Position numbers and translations under genes: made by a program. A DNA stretch of 64,000 nt from Reticulitermes speratus (lineage: Eukaryota > Arthropoda > Insecta > Blattodea > Rhinotermitidae). The notes beneath the pieces are model-generated. The model saw only the letters and a list, made by a program, of their open reading frames with translations, did no database searches and was not told the origin of the DNA. Of this stretch, positions 10,469-21,445 are shown piece after piece; positions within the stretch are counted from its first letter, which is position 1, and every line of letters begins with the position of its first letter. The stretch is from contig JAJKFL010000003.1 in assembly GCA_021186555.1 (NCBI GenBank), positions 52,675,130-52,739,129 on the forward strand. Direction: 5' to 3'.

Positions 10469-10715
10469 GGCACGAACTGAAGTGTGAAATTTATGTGGGA
10501 CGAATTTGTTGTTTTCAAAATTTCCAAATTTTTTTTATGTCTTTGATCATGCATTTTGTATTTCCTCTGCGTACTTCTAATTCACGTTTCGAAATTTGTT
10601 GTTTTAGTACCAGGAACACTGTGATTATTATCTTTGTTGCTGTGCATAGTTATTTTTAGTGCACGAGGAATTGGTCGGTGAGATTAGTTTAAGCGTTTTG
10701 TCTAGTCCGTGTGTA

Positions 10716-10898
10716 CAGTCGAACTCTGTTATAACGTAATGAAAGGGACTGATCATTTTGTGTCGTTATAAACGAGTGTTGTTATAACCGAGTAGTATAA
10801 TGTTATGGTTAACAGTGAGGAATTAATTGGTATCACAATATCTGACGCTATAGACGAGGTGTCACATAAACCGATGTCGTTATAACCGGGTTCGACTG
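10716..10898. mobile_element. Tigger/pogo-type MITE (family B), complete
   Basis: The termini 'cagtcgaactctgttataac' and, inverted, 'cagtcgaacccggttataac' are flanked by TA on both sides. The sequence is collinear with the left end of the Tigger relic at 49.83 kb, so this is its short non-autonomous derivative. No coding sequence. Confidence 0.8.
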
Positions 10899-10994
10899 TA
10901 TTTACTGAGTGTTGTGCTGCCAGATGAACACTACCAACTGCAGTGTCACTGTTATTCTTATAATACTGTACCGCCAAGGTCTGCCCGCACTTAC

Positions 10995-11015
10995 CATACA
11001 TACATACATACATAC
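10995..11015 (+). repeat. (CATA)n microsatellite
   Basis: Five tandem CATA units. Confidence 0.85.
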
Positions 11016-11154
11016 GGATATGACGTTTTTCTACAAACATCCGATATCTGGCGTGCCGGGGCGTTAGCCTCTCGTAGTATGCCATGTGGTTTCCTTCTCC
11101 CGCTTGTGTAACAGATAGTAACTGTAGGAATACTGTAACACGTAGTCTTTCAGC

Positions 11155-11340
11155 TTTATTACCGACTCCATGGAGTTGAGTCTTTTTTTTTTTTGAGAAG
11201 CAGACAGTCGCATCGTTTCTTATGAGTCTCGAAAGAGCATTGCTATGACCACAAAAGCCCGCCACTCTGTTCTATCCTGATCCAGTACGTACTCTGGCAC
11301 TCTCTTCATTTAAGACTTATTTTAATATTATCCTCCTAAG
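11155..11340 (-). mobile_element. LINE-alpha 3' fragment
   Basis: The minus strand gives 'aggataatattaaaat', then a 'tcaggatagaacagagtggc' segment equivalent to [10 protein letters not shown], then an A-rich break and the usual 3' end 'ggagtcgg'. It is decayed. A SINE-2 begins directly at its 5' side on the plus strand. Confidence 0.55.
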
Positions 11341-11655
11341 AGGAGCCGGGATAGTTCAGTGGGTATAGCGACTAGGCTACGGGCTGGACGGTCCGGGGTT
11401 TGAATTCAGGCAAGAGACGAGATATTTCTCCTCTTCACAACGTCCAGACTGGCCCTGGGGGCCCCACCCAGCCTTCTGTTCGATGGTTACGGGTGTTTCT
11501 TTCGTGGGGGCAAAACGACCGGGGCGTGAAGTTTAGCACCTATCTCCATCTATCGCCGAGGTTAAGAATGAGTGGAGCTGTATCTTCTGTTCCCCCTACA
11601 TGAGTTTATGCCGTGGACAGGGACAAGTTTACTGTTGGTATGTAACATCTTAGGG
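11341..11655 (+). mobile_element. SINE-2 (tRNA-derived), near full length
   Basis: tRNA-like head 'gggatagttcagtgggtata' with B box GGGTTTGAATTC-like at 11395. The body is 'ccagactggccctggggg' to 'aacgaccggggcgtgaag', and the tail 'aggttaagaatgagtggagc'. It is moderately diverged from the two youngest copies at 53.2 and 61.3 kb. Confidence 0.7.
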
Positions 11656-12060
11656 GAAGGGGATCTGTATCGGAAACACATTGTTGACCTGAAATCTGAC
11701 ATAGTGGCAGCATCGTTAAACAGAAGATCCGCGTGTCCACTCCATGTGCGACATGCTTCCCAAGATTATAGGACTAGTTAGGGACAGATGTCACAGTGAA
11801 GAGTGTTGTCTCATAATATGCGCCTTGTCGGCCGTCTGTGCCTGAAAGGTCACTTTCCATGCACATAAGGTAATGTTTCGTAAGGTGACATTTAATGTTT
11901 TAAATGTCATTTTTCCAAGGATGTAACAACTGTTGCGTTGAACCATGAGGTGGCGTTCGGCGCCGTTCATTGTCGCTAGCGATAAGGCACTCTCTTACGT
12001 GCTTCCCAATTGGTAAGGTAAGGAGAAATAAAGGCACTTGGTGGAGAAGATAAATTCATA
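11656..12060. other. No recognised feature
   Basis: Possible short LINE-like echo ('aggcacttggtggagaag') just before the mariner; otherwise nothing. Confidence 0.35.
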
Positions 12061-12062
12061 TA

Positions 12063-13000
12063 CTAGGTGCGCCCAGAAAGTAATGCAACACATTTTTTTT
12101 CTCATTCACAATTGATTTTATTAAAACTTCAAATATGTCACATCATTACATGAATCTTTGGCTACCTAAACCTATTTTTCAACATAGTCTCCTTCTAAAT
12201 CTTTGGCCTTACGCCACCGAGATGCGAGAGCCTGTATGCCTTCGCGGTACCACTCTGCAGGTCTCTGTCGCAACCACCTCTTTACTTCAGCAATGACTTC
12301 CTCGTCGTCCTCAAACCTCTTTCCGCGGATTGCACCTTTCAAGGGACCGAAAAGATGGTAGTCGGAAGGAGCCAGATCCGGGCTGTACGGTGGATGAGGC
12401 AGGACAGTCCACTGAAGTTTTGTGATGGCCTCTCGGGTACGCAGACTTGTGTGTGGCCTCGCATTGTCGTGTTGAAGAAGCACTTTTGTCGCATCTTTAT
12501 GGGAACGAACTCTCCGGTAACGCTTCTTCAGCTTCTTCAGTGTTTTTACACATAGACGTCCGAGTTGATCGTTTGGCCACTGGGCAACACGTCTATGAGA
12601 ATGACTCCTTCACAGTCCCAAAAGACTGTCGCCATGATCTTGTCGGCTGAGGGAACTGCCCCGTCCTTGTTCTGATAACGCCAATCGCTTCGCCCAACGG
12701 CTGACGGTGCTTTTATCCACTGCCATGTCTCCATAAACCTTTCTTAAGCGCCTGTGAATTGATTCACTCGTTTCGTTTTCTGCCAAAAGAAACTCAATTA
12801 CTGCTCTCTGTTTAGAACGCACGTCACTTGCAGACTCCATTTTGAAAGCTCACTACTGCGCTGCTATCCAGCGGGAAACATTGCGCCTATGTGCATAAAC
12901 GCGGGACATTTTAAAGATACAGCACGCAAAATATCATTTTTATCCAACAAAATTGGGCCGAGAAAAAAAATGCGTTGCATTACTTTCTGGGCGCACCTAG
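12063..13000 (-). mobile_element. mariner (DD34D) element, internally deleted
   Basis: Terminal inverted repeats of about 40 bp start 'ctaggtgcgcccagaaagta' at both ends, with one or two differences. Both ends are flanked by the TA target duplication (12061-12062, 13001-13002). At 938 bp it is shorter than the usual 1.25-1.3 kb because the middle of the transposase is missing. It sits directly beside a LINE-alpha tail. The ends look intact enough to be mobilised in trans. Confidence 0.9.
12172..12840 (-). pseudogene. mariner transposase, deleted and frameshifted
   Basis: The N-terminus starts at 12840 (MESASDVRSKQRAVIEFL) and carries the helix-turn-helix region to WAKRLALSEQGR. The next portion, normally about 100 or more residues, is absent. 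Sequence resumes with KIMATVFWDCEGVILIDV, holding the first catalytic Asp, in another frame. A small insertion near 12545 returns it to the first frame for VLLQHDNARPHTS and PPYSPDLAPSDYHLF, with 34 residues between the second and third Asp. It then runs to a normal-looking C-terminus (LEGDYVEK, stop at 12172). The mariner family mobilises by cut-and-paste at TA. This copy cannot encode an active enzyme. Confidence 0.9.
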
Positions 13001-13002
13001 TA

Positions 13003-13252
13003 GGGTTTTGGTGGAGAAACCTGACGAAGACAGCTTAGAATACGTAGGCGTAGATGGGAGAATAATATTAAAATGGATCTTAAATGGGATCGGAGGGCAT
13101 ATAACGGGTAGATGTGGCTTAGGGTACGGACGGGTGCGGGATGTTGTGGGTACGGTACTGAACATTTGGGTGGGTGCTATAAAATGTGGGGAGTTTCTTG
13201 ACTAGCTTGGGACCTGTTAGCTTTTCAAGAAGGGATATATTGCATGGACTTG
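13003..13252 (+). mobile_element. LINE-alpha 3' end
   Basis: Starts 'tagggttttggtggagaaac' (VLVGKPEG-equivalent), continues through 'tagatgggagaataatatta', the degraded LAQDRD tail and the 3' UTR 'gacctgttagctttt'. The mariner ends exactly at its start, so the mariner probably inserted into this LINE or at its edge. Confidence 0.65.
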
Positions 13253-14084
13253 GCTCCGAAAGATCAAATTCTCAAATTTTCTTATACCTTTGTTTCAGAG
13301 GATCATGCCTGTGTTGTACCTTCAAGATGAAAGCAGAAGTTTTTTAATCATGTACCAGACTATACGGTGTCACTGCAAGTAGCCACACCTTAAATCGTCA
13401 CCGCCATGGAAACCTAAATCTCTTACCCCGCATTTTGTTGTGTTTTTTTTTTCGTAACGAATTGTGAATTTGGAAGGACTTTTGAGGCAGTAAAGGTCTG
13501 TTTGAAATGGCGAAGGAATTGCTTTCGTTTTTACTGCCCTTGACTGTATTCGGCGTCGATGTAATTTTGAACATCAGCTGTAGCGTCGAAAGTGAGGACG
13601 TTAGGGAATCGATCTTTTCTACCACCATTTTGCCGATCCACGTGTAATCCACTGCTGTCTGCAGAGTTCGTTAGCTATTCAGATTTAAGGCTTCTGACTT
13701 GTCTCAAGTTGGCTTTTCAACTACTAGAGATTTTATTTGTTTCTACCAGCCGTGACGTAGACACAGGGTGCCCAACATTCCCATTTAACTATTTACAGCC
13801 TTCAACCCAGCAATGACGTGGCTGGTAAAGCGAGAATTTGTTAGTAAATAATAAACCTGCCGACATGGAGTGGTCCTCCAATGTGATTGTTAATCGGAGG
13901 GACATGAACTCATCTCAGAAACTAGCCTTTGACTTTGAAAGTTAGCCTTAGAGTTCTGTAAAACGCGGGGAACCTGTGGTCGAAGTACGCGCTTGTGATG
14001 AAGGACACTGCCTCATGGTGATGCTTAGTCAGCTGCTTAAAGCAAAGCGGTTGGTGTTCGTGCCATTAAGACACTAGAGTCAGC
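13253..14084. other. No recognised feature
   Basis: The small open frames here show no domain. A possible remnant of dispersed sequence lies near 13860-14050, but I cannot name it. Confidence 0.4.
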
Positions 14085-14215
14085 CCACACAGTGTATTTA
14101 CGTGTCTCGTGTAATTCTCACAATAAACAGCGATTATTTCCTTAAATAACATTACCGGTTTGTCTTTGTAATGGATATGAAGCGTGTTCTTTGTGAGGTG
14201 GGAAATTAATTTTTT
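14085..14215 (+). repeat. Dispersed repeat family F, partial
   Basis: Shares 'aacagcgattatttc' and the following 'aa.attaccggtttg' layout with the longer F copies. Confidence 0.35.
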
Positions 14216-14333
14216 GCGTAATTTAGATGAATATCAGTCTTATACGTTTTAAAGATTCCGTAATATTTAGGTCCACTGTGTGTTATTTATGGGCTATTAG
14301 TTATTGTTAAGGGTTTTCAGTAAAGGTTTTGGG

Positions 14334-14560
14334 AGCTGGGATAGCTCAGTTTGTACAGTAAATAGGCTACGGCCTGGTCGACCGATGGTTCGGGGTTCGA
14401 TTTGCGGCAGAGGTAACAGATTTGGCTTAACAGCATCTGTGTGGCCCACTAAACCTTCTGTCAATTGGGTAATGGGTTTTCTCTGTCCCTGGGTAAAGGG
14501 GCCGGGATTTGAAGCTGACTCCTACATCTAATGCAGATATTAATGCGTGGAGTTTTACCT
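14334..14560 (+). mobile_element. SINE-2, diverged
   Basis: tRNA-like head 'gggatagctcagtttgtaca' with B box GGGGTTCGATT. The body 'aaaggggccgggatttgaag' follows, and the tail is shortened. Confidence 0.6.
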
Positions 14561-14762
14561 CCACTACCGCATTTGCGTGTCAGAAAATATAACTTTTTTA
14601 AAGCTACGTGAGGTGTGTAGAGACCTTACATTTATGTTATAAGCTACGCACAAAACATTTTCAGTACTGCGTCGTTTCTAGATGTTGGTAATACAGCAAT
14701 TATTTTATGTAAGAAAATATGATTAAGGTAACTCGGTGAGTTTAAGAGAGCTCCGTAACTAA

Positions 14763-14990
14763 GCCATGGAACAGAGTCCTTCTTGAAAAGCTAACAGGTC
14801 CTCATTCACGAAATTCCCCGCATTTTATGGAACCCGAAGGTTCATTTCTGCATTCACAAGCGCCCGCCACCTGTCCCTATCCCGAGGCAGATCTGCCCAG
14901 TCCATACCTTCCCATCCCACTTCTTGAAGATCAATTTTAATACTATCCTTCCGTCTACGCCTGGGTCTTCCAAGTTGTCTGCTGGTGAGT
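14763..14990 (-). mobile_element. LINE-alpha 3' end, well preserved
   Basis: On the minus strand 'ttggaagacccaggcgtaga' precedes a clear [19 protein letters not shown]-like segment, then 'aatgaaccttcgggttccat' and the 3' UTR. It is truncated at its 5' end near 14990. Confidence 0.75.
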
Positions 14991-15252
14991 TTAAAAGAAC
15001 CAACAATTAATCTGCACTCAGAAACTTTCCGAATGAGTTTTATGTTTATAATTAAGTCGTGGTTTTTCGAGATGACGCAAAATACGGCCGTGAAATTCTT
15101 TGTCGGTTTGTGTAACGGGTTATCGGTGGGACGTATGACTGGTAATCAACCGTACCGATCTGGACATTAGGTGATTAATGGGACAGTGTAATGTGCTTGA
15201 GAGAACGTGTTCGTGTGCCGTTCAGTTGCCTCACAGTTTCGTAATTTGGTCT

Positions 15253-15375
15253 AATTTCGAGATCTGCGCTCTTCTGCGATATTACGCGGCGTCGTGTGGT
15301 AATTGTTTACCGACGTTTCGGGACAGCGTTTCGGTCCCATCTTCACGGGTCAAGAGTCCGAGTAGGAAAGAAAGC
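15253..15375. repeat. Hairpin family C, one arm
   Basis: Shows 'gatctgcgctcttctg', 'ttaccgacgtttcgggaca' and 'ggtcccatcttcacgggtca', the left arm of family C. Confidence 0.65.
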
Positions 15376-16306
15376 CAGCAACTTATAACATAGATTCTGG
15401 AAAGTGCGGCGGGGTAGCAATCAGTAGGCGTGATGACAGCCAATAGGGTAGAACCAGGGTGAGAGAGGGGTGGATACAAACAGCGTAAAACTGCTGGGGG
15501 TACCGAGAATGCAAACAGCTAAGACAGTTGGAAAAACAATATGGAATAGAGTAACGGTAAAGGAAGAAAATATAAGGATAAAGCTAGATAAATAAATTAC
15601 AAATAAACCAACAGTAAAAATTAAAAATAAAAATAAATTATATGTATTCGTTTTTTCATGGTGTTTGTCACGGGTTGATATTTGGAACTGTTGCGCAAAT
15701 ATCAGCGTGCTCATGTGGAAGCTTTGAAGGTTTGGTTTGTCTGTATTCCACCACGATTTCTGGAGGGCGATTTCTTTCTTTCTTTCTTATTTTTATTGGT
15801 TTGTAAACAAAATGATCCGATAGTATTTATTTGTCTAAAGTCGTTTGTCAGCAAATTCCCTTAAACTGCCAGTATGATTTAGCGGGTCTTTTGATGAAAC
15901 AGTAATGAAAAACTGTCAGCATAAAAGGATGGAATTGGTTATGTCTTGAAAATAGATTATTTTACTGTTGCGTCTTTCAGCTGCGCACTTGTCTTCCTAA
16001 GGCGTTATCGGATACGGAATATTTTCATATTAAACCAACTGATATTGCATATCAGCGAGACAGCACCAGCGAGTGTTTGTACGACAGCGAGATAAAATTT
16101 TACAAGCTTGGATTTCGCTTATGAACTGTACAGTGTGAGAAATATTTTAGAAAATGCTGTAAAAAGTGAAACGATAGTACAGGGAGTTCAGCGCTTAAAC
16201 AGACAGTTGCAACCAGACCTTATGGGTCACACTTTCCTGTTGCATAGATTTGTAGCCCAGCAGATCAGATACCGTGTTACTACCACTACTGTTACTGCTA
16301 CTACTA
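15376..16306. other. No recognised feature
   Basis: AT-rich. The minus-strand open frame at 15421-15714 reads hydrophobic stretches that look compositional rather than a real membrane protein. Confidence 0.4.
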
Positions 16307-16351
16307 AATAATAATAATAATAATAATAATATAATATAGTAATAATATAAT
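16307..16351 (+). repeat. (AAT)n microsatellite, imperfect
   Basis: Tandem AAT/ATA units interrupted by single-base changes. Confidence 0.85.
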
Positions 16352-16384
16352 AATAATTTTCTTGTGGAGGACTTCTTGACGATT

Positions 16385-16500
16385 CTAGATGGGACCGATA
16401 CGTTGTCCCGAAACGTCGGTAAAGGATTACCACTCGACGCTGCGTAATACCCCAGAAGAGCGCAGATCTCAAGTACAGATTCGGTGTGCGTTCAGTTCGT
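16385..16500. repeat. Hairpin family C, one arm
   Basis: 'gatgggaccgatacgttgtc', 'cgaaacgtcggtaaa' and 'ccccagaagagcgcagatct' form the right arm of family C. The arm lies next to the AAT microsatellite. Confidence 0.65.
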
Positions 16501-16663
16501 CGAGTGTAACTCTACGGTGTCGCATGGTAACTCTGTCTGTAGTTGATGACTTAACATACAATATGTTGGTGTATTTATTATCCATATCCATACCAAATTT
16601 CGCATTCCTAGTTCTAGTGGGTCTTCAGTTTCTGCTGTCAAACCATGTTACTCTACAGTCTAC

Positions 16664-16745
16664 AATAGCGGTTGTCAAATTGTGGTCCCCGGACCTATAG
16701 GGTTCGCGAGATTATTTTTGCCTTCCTATTATAAATTATACGAGA
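16664..16745. mobile_element. hAT-type end fragment
   Basis: 'tagcggttgtcaaattgtgg' followed by 'tccccggacc' resembles the common hAT MITE start (CAGCGGTTCTCAAACTGTGG). No matching opposite end was found. Confidence 0.45.
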
Positions 16746-17049
16746 AAAAAATATTTGTTTAATATTTCACAAAAGCTGTGTCTGGTATAATGGTATAATG
16801 GTATAAACGTAGATTCTGCTGACTTTAGAACAATTTTTTTTTTTTTAGGTTTTCCTAATCTTAGTTTCATTGTTACTGCTGACATGTTTAATGTGTGTAA
16901 GTATTCGTACTTCAATGTTACCGTGAATTTTGGAGAGGCGATTTGCAGAATTAGTGACACTGTGTAAGGGACTCGCGACATCAGGAAGGTTTGGAAACAC
17001 CGGTTTACACAATCACCGCCGATGCGAGAGCAGGATATTGTTTGAAGAT

Positions 17050-17360
17050 GGTAAAGAGGTAAAACAATCCCATTATAGGCCTGGACAGGCCCTTAGGGTT
17101 CCAGGAGGTTGAGGCTCCCAGATTTCTAGACAATCGGCACATGAAGTTGGTAAGGTTGTCAGGCCTACGTACCGGCCGCCTTCACCCCCAGGAAATACTC
17201 CTGGTACTCATTTCTGTTAGAGGCTGAGTCGACCCCAGGGCCATAGTGCGACCGAAAGGATTATGTCAATGAAAAATTTCAGTGACACCATCGGGAATCG
17301 AACCCGCGACCTTTCGGCTTGTGGAGCAGTGCCTCAACCAACTACGCCACCGCGTACCCC
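17050..17360 (-). mobile_element. SINE-3 (tRNA-derived), full length
   Basis: Minus-strand head 'gcggtggcgtagttggttga', B box 'gggttcgattccc', the conserved body ('gagtaccaggagtatttcc') and the tail 'ggcctataatgggattg'. This complete copy carries every block of the family. Confidence 0.8.
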
Positions 17361-17614
17361 TAATTAAAATAAGACGTCAGTTTTTTGGAACATCTTTATT
17401 CATACACTCAGTTCCTCTTAACATCCATACTGATAGGCCACAAGGCAACTCGTTCAAAAACATCACATAAGTACAACTGCAATATCTTCTGCTTATTCAC
17501 AGACTTCCTGTTAACATGCGCTTAGCACGGACAGTAAAGGAGAAACACCAGAAACGAGGAAAGGGAAGATGTCATTCTTTGATACCAAAATGTGTGAACG
17601 TAACAGCTCCTTAT

Positions 17615-17877
17615 GCCGATCCCAGTGGCCGCGCGGTCTAAGGCGTGGGTCTACGGCCGCTCGCTTACTAGGATCGTGGGTTCGAATCCCACCGTGGGCA
17701 TGGATGTCTGTCTCTTGTGAGTGTTGTGTGTTGTCAGGTAGAGGTCTCTGCGACGAGCTGATCCCTCGTCCAGAGGAGTCCTACCGACTGTGGTGTGTCT
17801 AATGTGTGTGACCATGAAACCTCGAAATGAGGAGGCCCAGGCCCATATGGGGCTGTCGAGCCAAAAAAAAAAAAAAA
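17615..17877 (+). mobile_element. SINE-1, full length with A tail
   Basis: Head 'gccgatcccagtggccgcgc', B box 'gggttcgaatccc' and body, ending with 'gctgtcgagcc' and 15 A. It is followed at once by 'ctgcgccaccgcgtgcc', the head of a minus-strand SINE-3, so it landed at or beside that element. Confidence 0.8.
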
Positions 17878-18734
17878 CTGCGCCACCGCGTGCCCTATAA
17901 GTAATCTTAGGGCCCTAAATAAAGTTCCGATGATATCATATCTACCTCACAAATTCTTCTTATTAGTCTTTATAGAAAATCGGGGATACGGCGTTGAGGT
18001 GTTCTTACGACGTTGTGTGAAAGTTGGTAAGCGTGTTCAAAAGTTCAAAGAGGGACACTCAGTTCTCTTGGCAATACTGTAAACCTACTTCCATCCACAA
18101 GGAAAGGTTAGTAGGTTGACAGTAGGCTTGTATGTGCTGTTCGAATAAATCACGGTGATAAAGTTACCAAGTACGACAAACAAACGTGTTACCGGTTATT
18201 CCCATTTTCCTGCAATTAGCGCTGTGTCAGACGTACCTGACCGACCGCTGTCCTGCTGTTCTGCATCTCGTGCAACGAAAGTTGTGATTGTATAAGATGG
18301 CTTGCTTGCGTGACTTCGAGCTAAAAGAGTGAAAGTGGTCCATCATCATACCGCGTGTGTCGTCAGCTGTTGGTGCAACTTTTTACCGGCAAGCAATTTG
18401 CTGCTTGTTACCTTGTGAGAAGACTTGAAACACTTTCCCTGCCGCCTTGGGGGATGTTTGCTAGGCCAGTAGTACACTTGTATGTATGTATGTAATCAGA
18501 GACAGTGAAAGGATAAACCGGCCAGACCACATCTCAGGCGGAAGACCGACATCTGTTACGTTAGCTGTTGCGGGCAGGCAATGTACTTGGGGAAACTGCC
18601 TTTGTTCTTGTACCTGACGTTGGAATTCTAGTACGGGATGAGATTAAAGTAGGTCTCTTAAGGGCTCTTTACATGTTTTGGTATTTTATGCTGTGACTCT
18701 GTGTTTTCCCCCACTGTTATTTATGTTGCCACGA
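17878..18734. other. No recognised feature
   Basis: Apart from a 20-bp SINE-3 head remnant at the left edge, I see nothing. Confidence 0.4.
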
Positions 18735-19165
18735 TAAGTCGGTCCCTGTCACCACGGCATGGCGCGTCCTCAGGTTGCGGATGGAGGAACGGCCTCCGGA
18801 TATGGAGGGTAGCTGCGAATACATTGAATAAGCAGTCGCGGACAGCCGACAAGGGGTGGTCCTCCAGCTTGGGGGTTGGGCGAGGTGCTAACAACTCCTC
18901 ACCGTAAAAAATTACCAAGTTACGAAACAGATAACAAAGCCTCGGACCTGGACTGATTCTTTGGTACAACTTAAGCAACGGACAAGGAAGTGGGATGGGG
19001 GGGGGGGCATGGACTGGATTGATATGGCTCAGGATAGGGACAGGTGGCGGGCTCTTGTGAGTGCGGTAATGAACCTTCGGGTTCCATAAAACGCGGTGAA
19101 TTTCTTGACTAGCTGACGACCTGTGAGCTTCTCAAGAAGGACTCTGCTCCATGGAGTTAGTTAGT
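18735..19165 (+). mobile_element. LINE-alpha deletion derivative with both ends
   Basis: The 5' segment (18735 to about 18980, 'cggatatggagggtagctgc') is joined directly to the 3' ORF end (18985-19080, reading [20 protein letters not shown] then MNLRVP and a stop). The 3' UTR follows, with GTTA-repeat tail 'agttagttagtta'. The intervening kilobases of LINE are missing. A run of G lies at the junction. The copy at 37.43 kb has a similar structure with a different junction. Confidence 0.7.
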
Positions 19166-19315
19166 TACAGGTCCCTGCTCCTCTTTGTGTAACCCTTTGT
19201 AGCGAATCGGTTACTGTGTGTACGTTTGAATAGCGTTAAATAGTTTTTCTGTGCGATTTGTATTGTTCCCAGGTTAAACAGAGATTGCTTCGCTATACCT
19301 CACAATGTGTGGGCA

Positions 19316-19451
19316 GTGAGACCCCCGACATAGCACCACGCTCGAAAGTCTCCGAACAGAAATTCCCTGTTGTAAATTATTTCGACCTACCGCCGACCTC
19401 GATATAACGCCACAAATTGCGCTAGACAAACAGCCGCGCTATATCGGGGTC
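19316..19451. mobile_element. Tigger-like MITE (probable)
   Basis: The left end has 'gagacccccgacatagc' and the right end, inverted, 'cagaccccgatatagcg'. It is short with no coding sequence. The flanking TA is not clear, so the boundaries are approximate. Confidence 0.4.
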
Positions 19452-19904
19452 TGTTTGTATTTAGATTGTGGTGTTCTGGGTCTAGACACCGTGTTTGGTC
19501 AGCCCTGGTAGGTGGTTTCAGGAGATAAGAGATGAGAGGAGACGTGTGCTTCCATCGTCAGCAGGTTCCTCTGAAACTTTGGTCGCCACCTTCTGCAATA
19601 TACGATGTCAAAAGCCAGAATACCGTAATATTCACCGTTGTGGAAAATCTCACACTAGTGTATCTTTTGTTTCCTGAAAAATACTGATGTATAGATGGTA
19701 CGGGACCTTGGCATTGTGTTTAGGCATATAAATAACCCGATCCCAGTGGCCGCGCGGTCTAAGGCGTGGGTCTACGGCCGCTCGCTCGCTCGGATTGTGG
19801 GTTCGAATCCCGCCGGGGCCATGCATGTCTGTCTCTTGAGAGTGTTGTGTGTTGTCAGGTAGAGGTCTCTCCATCGGGCTGATCACTCGTCCAGAGGAGT
19901 CTTA

Positions 19905-20446
19905 AGCCGGGATTAGACGGCGCGTGGCTCGGCTCGTTTTACGTCATAACTGACGTCACTGACAAAGAATCGTATTCAAACGCGCCGTGTAACCGGCCTG
20001 GCGCGGCGCGGAGTATGATTGGTGGAGCGAGGCTCGTGGGATCGCCTCAGAAGCGGTTTTCTCACGATCCTCAAAGGAACTCGGCGCGGGCAGCTGTTGT
20101 GGCTACACGGCGCTTGCAGTGTACGCGCCAAGCCAGTCTCGTCCAACCTGTATACACTTAGGTCTGGTCTTTGTTTTCTGCTGTCGGGGTGCGCGAAGAG
20201 TGAAAGTTTCTGTCCCACAGTTGGTATTGGCTAGAATGGAGTGGTCAAACGAGGACATTTTTAAGTTCATAGAACAACACGACTTATTCCACAAGCCGAG
20301 CCGAACCTACCCGAGCAAGGCCGCTGGTCCGCCATTTGCCGAGCTGCGCCGCGTCGTGTAGCCAGATTGTCTTTTCTGTTCCGATCTGTTGGCCGAGCAA
20401 GTGACGTCACGTCACTGGACGAGCCACGCGCCGTCTAATCCCGGCT
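19905..20446. mobile_element. PIF/Harbinger-type non-autonomous element
   Basis: Perfect 27-bp terminal inverted repeats start 'agccgggattagacggcgcg'. They are flanked by a TTA duplication (19902-19904, 20447-20449), the target signature of PIF/Harbinger. The element is GC-rich internally, unlike its surroundings. It is 542 bp long and holds the start of a MADF-like protein, so it is a deletion derivative of a coding element. The exact repeats and clean split of a SINE suggest a young insertion. Confidence 0.85.
20236..20319 (+). pseudogene. MADF/Myb-like DNA-binding domain, N-terminal fragment
   Basis: An ATG at 20236 opens MEWSNEDIFKFIEQHDLF and then HKPSRTYPSK, resembling the start of a MADF domain (W-S-N-E..I..FIE). 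PIF/Harbinger elements are known to encode a second, Myb/SANT- or MADF-type protein that works with the transposase. This piece is cut off after about 28 residues by sequence running into the right inverted repeat. No DDE transposase is present. Confidence 0.5.
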
Positions 20447-20537
20447 TTACCGAGTGTGGTGTGTCTGAGTGTGATCGTGAAGCCCCAATAATAAAACTGG
20501 GGGCTGTTGCGCAATTGGGGAAAAAATATAACTAACC

Positions 20538-21009
20538 AGCGTTTTATTAAACCCGGGTTTATTTAACGGGACCTGCCCCAGTAAAGCCTTGTACCAGCTG
20601 TCCGTTGTAAAGTCGTGTGACCATCTTAGGCGAGGTCTCGCTTTGTTTTCTGTAGCCTTCGCTCCTAACGATAGCCCACACGCTGCAGTTTGACCTCGCG
20701 TTTGTTGACAGGCTGCTCTGTACACTGTCTAGGTAATATTTGTGTTTATGCTGTGCTGTTTGTCATGTTAGCTTAGGAGGGTGACTTTACGGGACACATG
20801 AGATGGCCGAGGCTCAGAGTTTCTAACGTCTTAGCAAAATTCCGCACTAATTTGGAATGTTTTTAAATCCTACTGCCTTTATTTGAGTAAGAAAGTGACT
20901 GTATCCTCCGTTGGCTGAATTTCACGAGACTTGGTATGAATGTTATACCATTGGAAGCTGCCTTGAGTCGTAATTTCTTTAGTTTCCTACAATCAGTATT
21001 GACAAACAT
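20538..21009. other. No recognised feature
   Basis: No repeat or coding sequence recognised. Confidence 0.4.
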
Positions 21010-21178
21010 CACAGTTCGTGCAGGATTTGTGGTGGACGAAGTGGCACTGGGAAAGGTTTTTCTCCCCGGTACTTCAGTTTTTTTTCCCCTGTCATCATTC
21101 CACTAATGCTCCACACTCATTCATTCATCTGTAACCGTAGCTACGTAATCTTAGCAATTGACAGCGTCGTTAAACAAC
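21010..21178 (+). mobile_element. SINE-4, headless
   Basis: 'aggatttgtggtggacgaag' opens the SINE-4 body. The 3' part 'gcaattgacagcgtcgttaa' identifies the subtype also present at 6.0-6.5 kb. Confidence 0.6.
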
Positions 21179-21445
21179 ACATACACACAACGCACTAACT
21201 TGTGAGATGAGACACGACACTATATTTGTTTCAGAAATTATACAGTATAATAGATACTTGAAAAACTTGCAACTTGTATTAGTACAGTTGTTCTGTACTA
21301 TAAAATGATAAGATGGCGACTGTGCGGAAATTGTCTTAGGCTTTAGTTTGATGATGATTAAAAGGTTAATGAACTGTTGGCCCTAGGCGTGTGAAATTTT
21401 ATACGGAGAGGGACCATATTAGCTACACACGATGTATGAAGTATT

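Larger units (their letters stand above)
19738..20525 (+). mobile_element. SINE-1 split by a PIF/Harbinger insertion
   Basis: Head and body occupy 19738-19904. The tail ('gaccgtgaagcc'-type, then 'gggggctgttgcgcaattgg') resumes at 20447. The outer target duplication is atataaataacc (19726-19737) and atataactaacc (20526-20537). Confidence 0.8.

Noticed and set aside
10753-11265. 170-codon minus-strand ORF as a gene
   Set aside because: It runs through a LINE-alpha fragment, a CATA microsatellite and the Tigger MITE, so it is a chance read-through of repeats.
17615-17700. tRNA genes at the SINE heads (A and B boxes present here and at many other sites)
   Set aside because: The tRNA-like parts are followed by conserved unrelated bodies and tails, lack a full cloverleaf, and recur in five families. 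They are SINE promoters, not tRNA genes.
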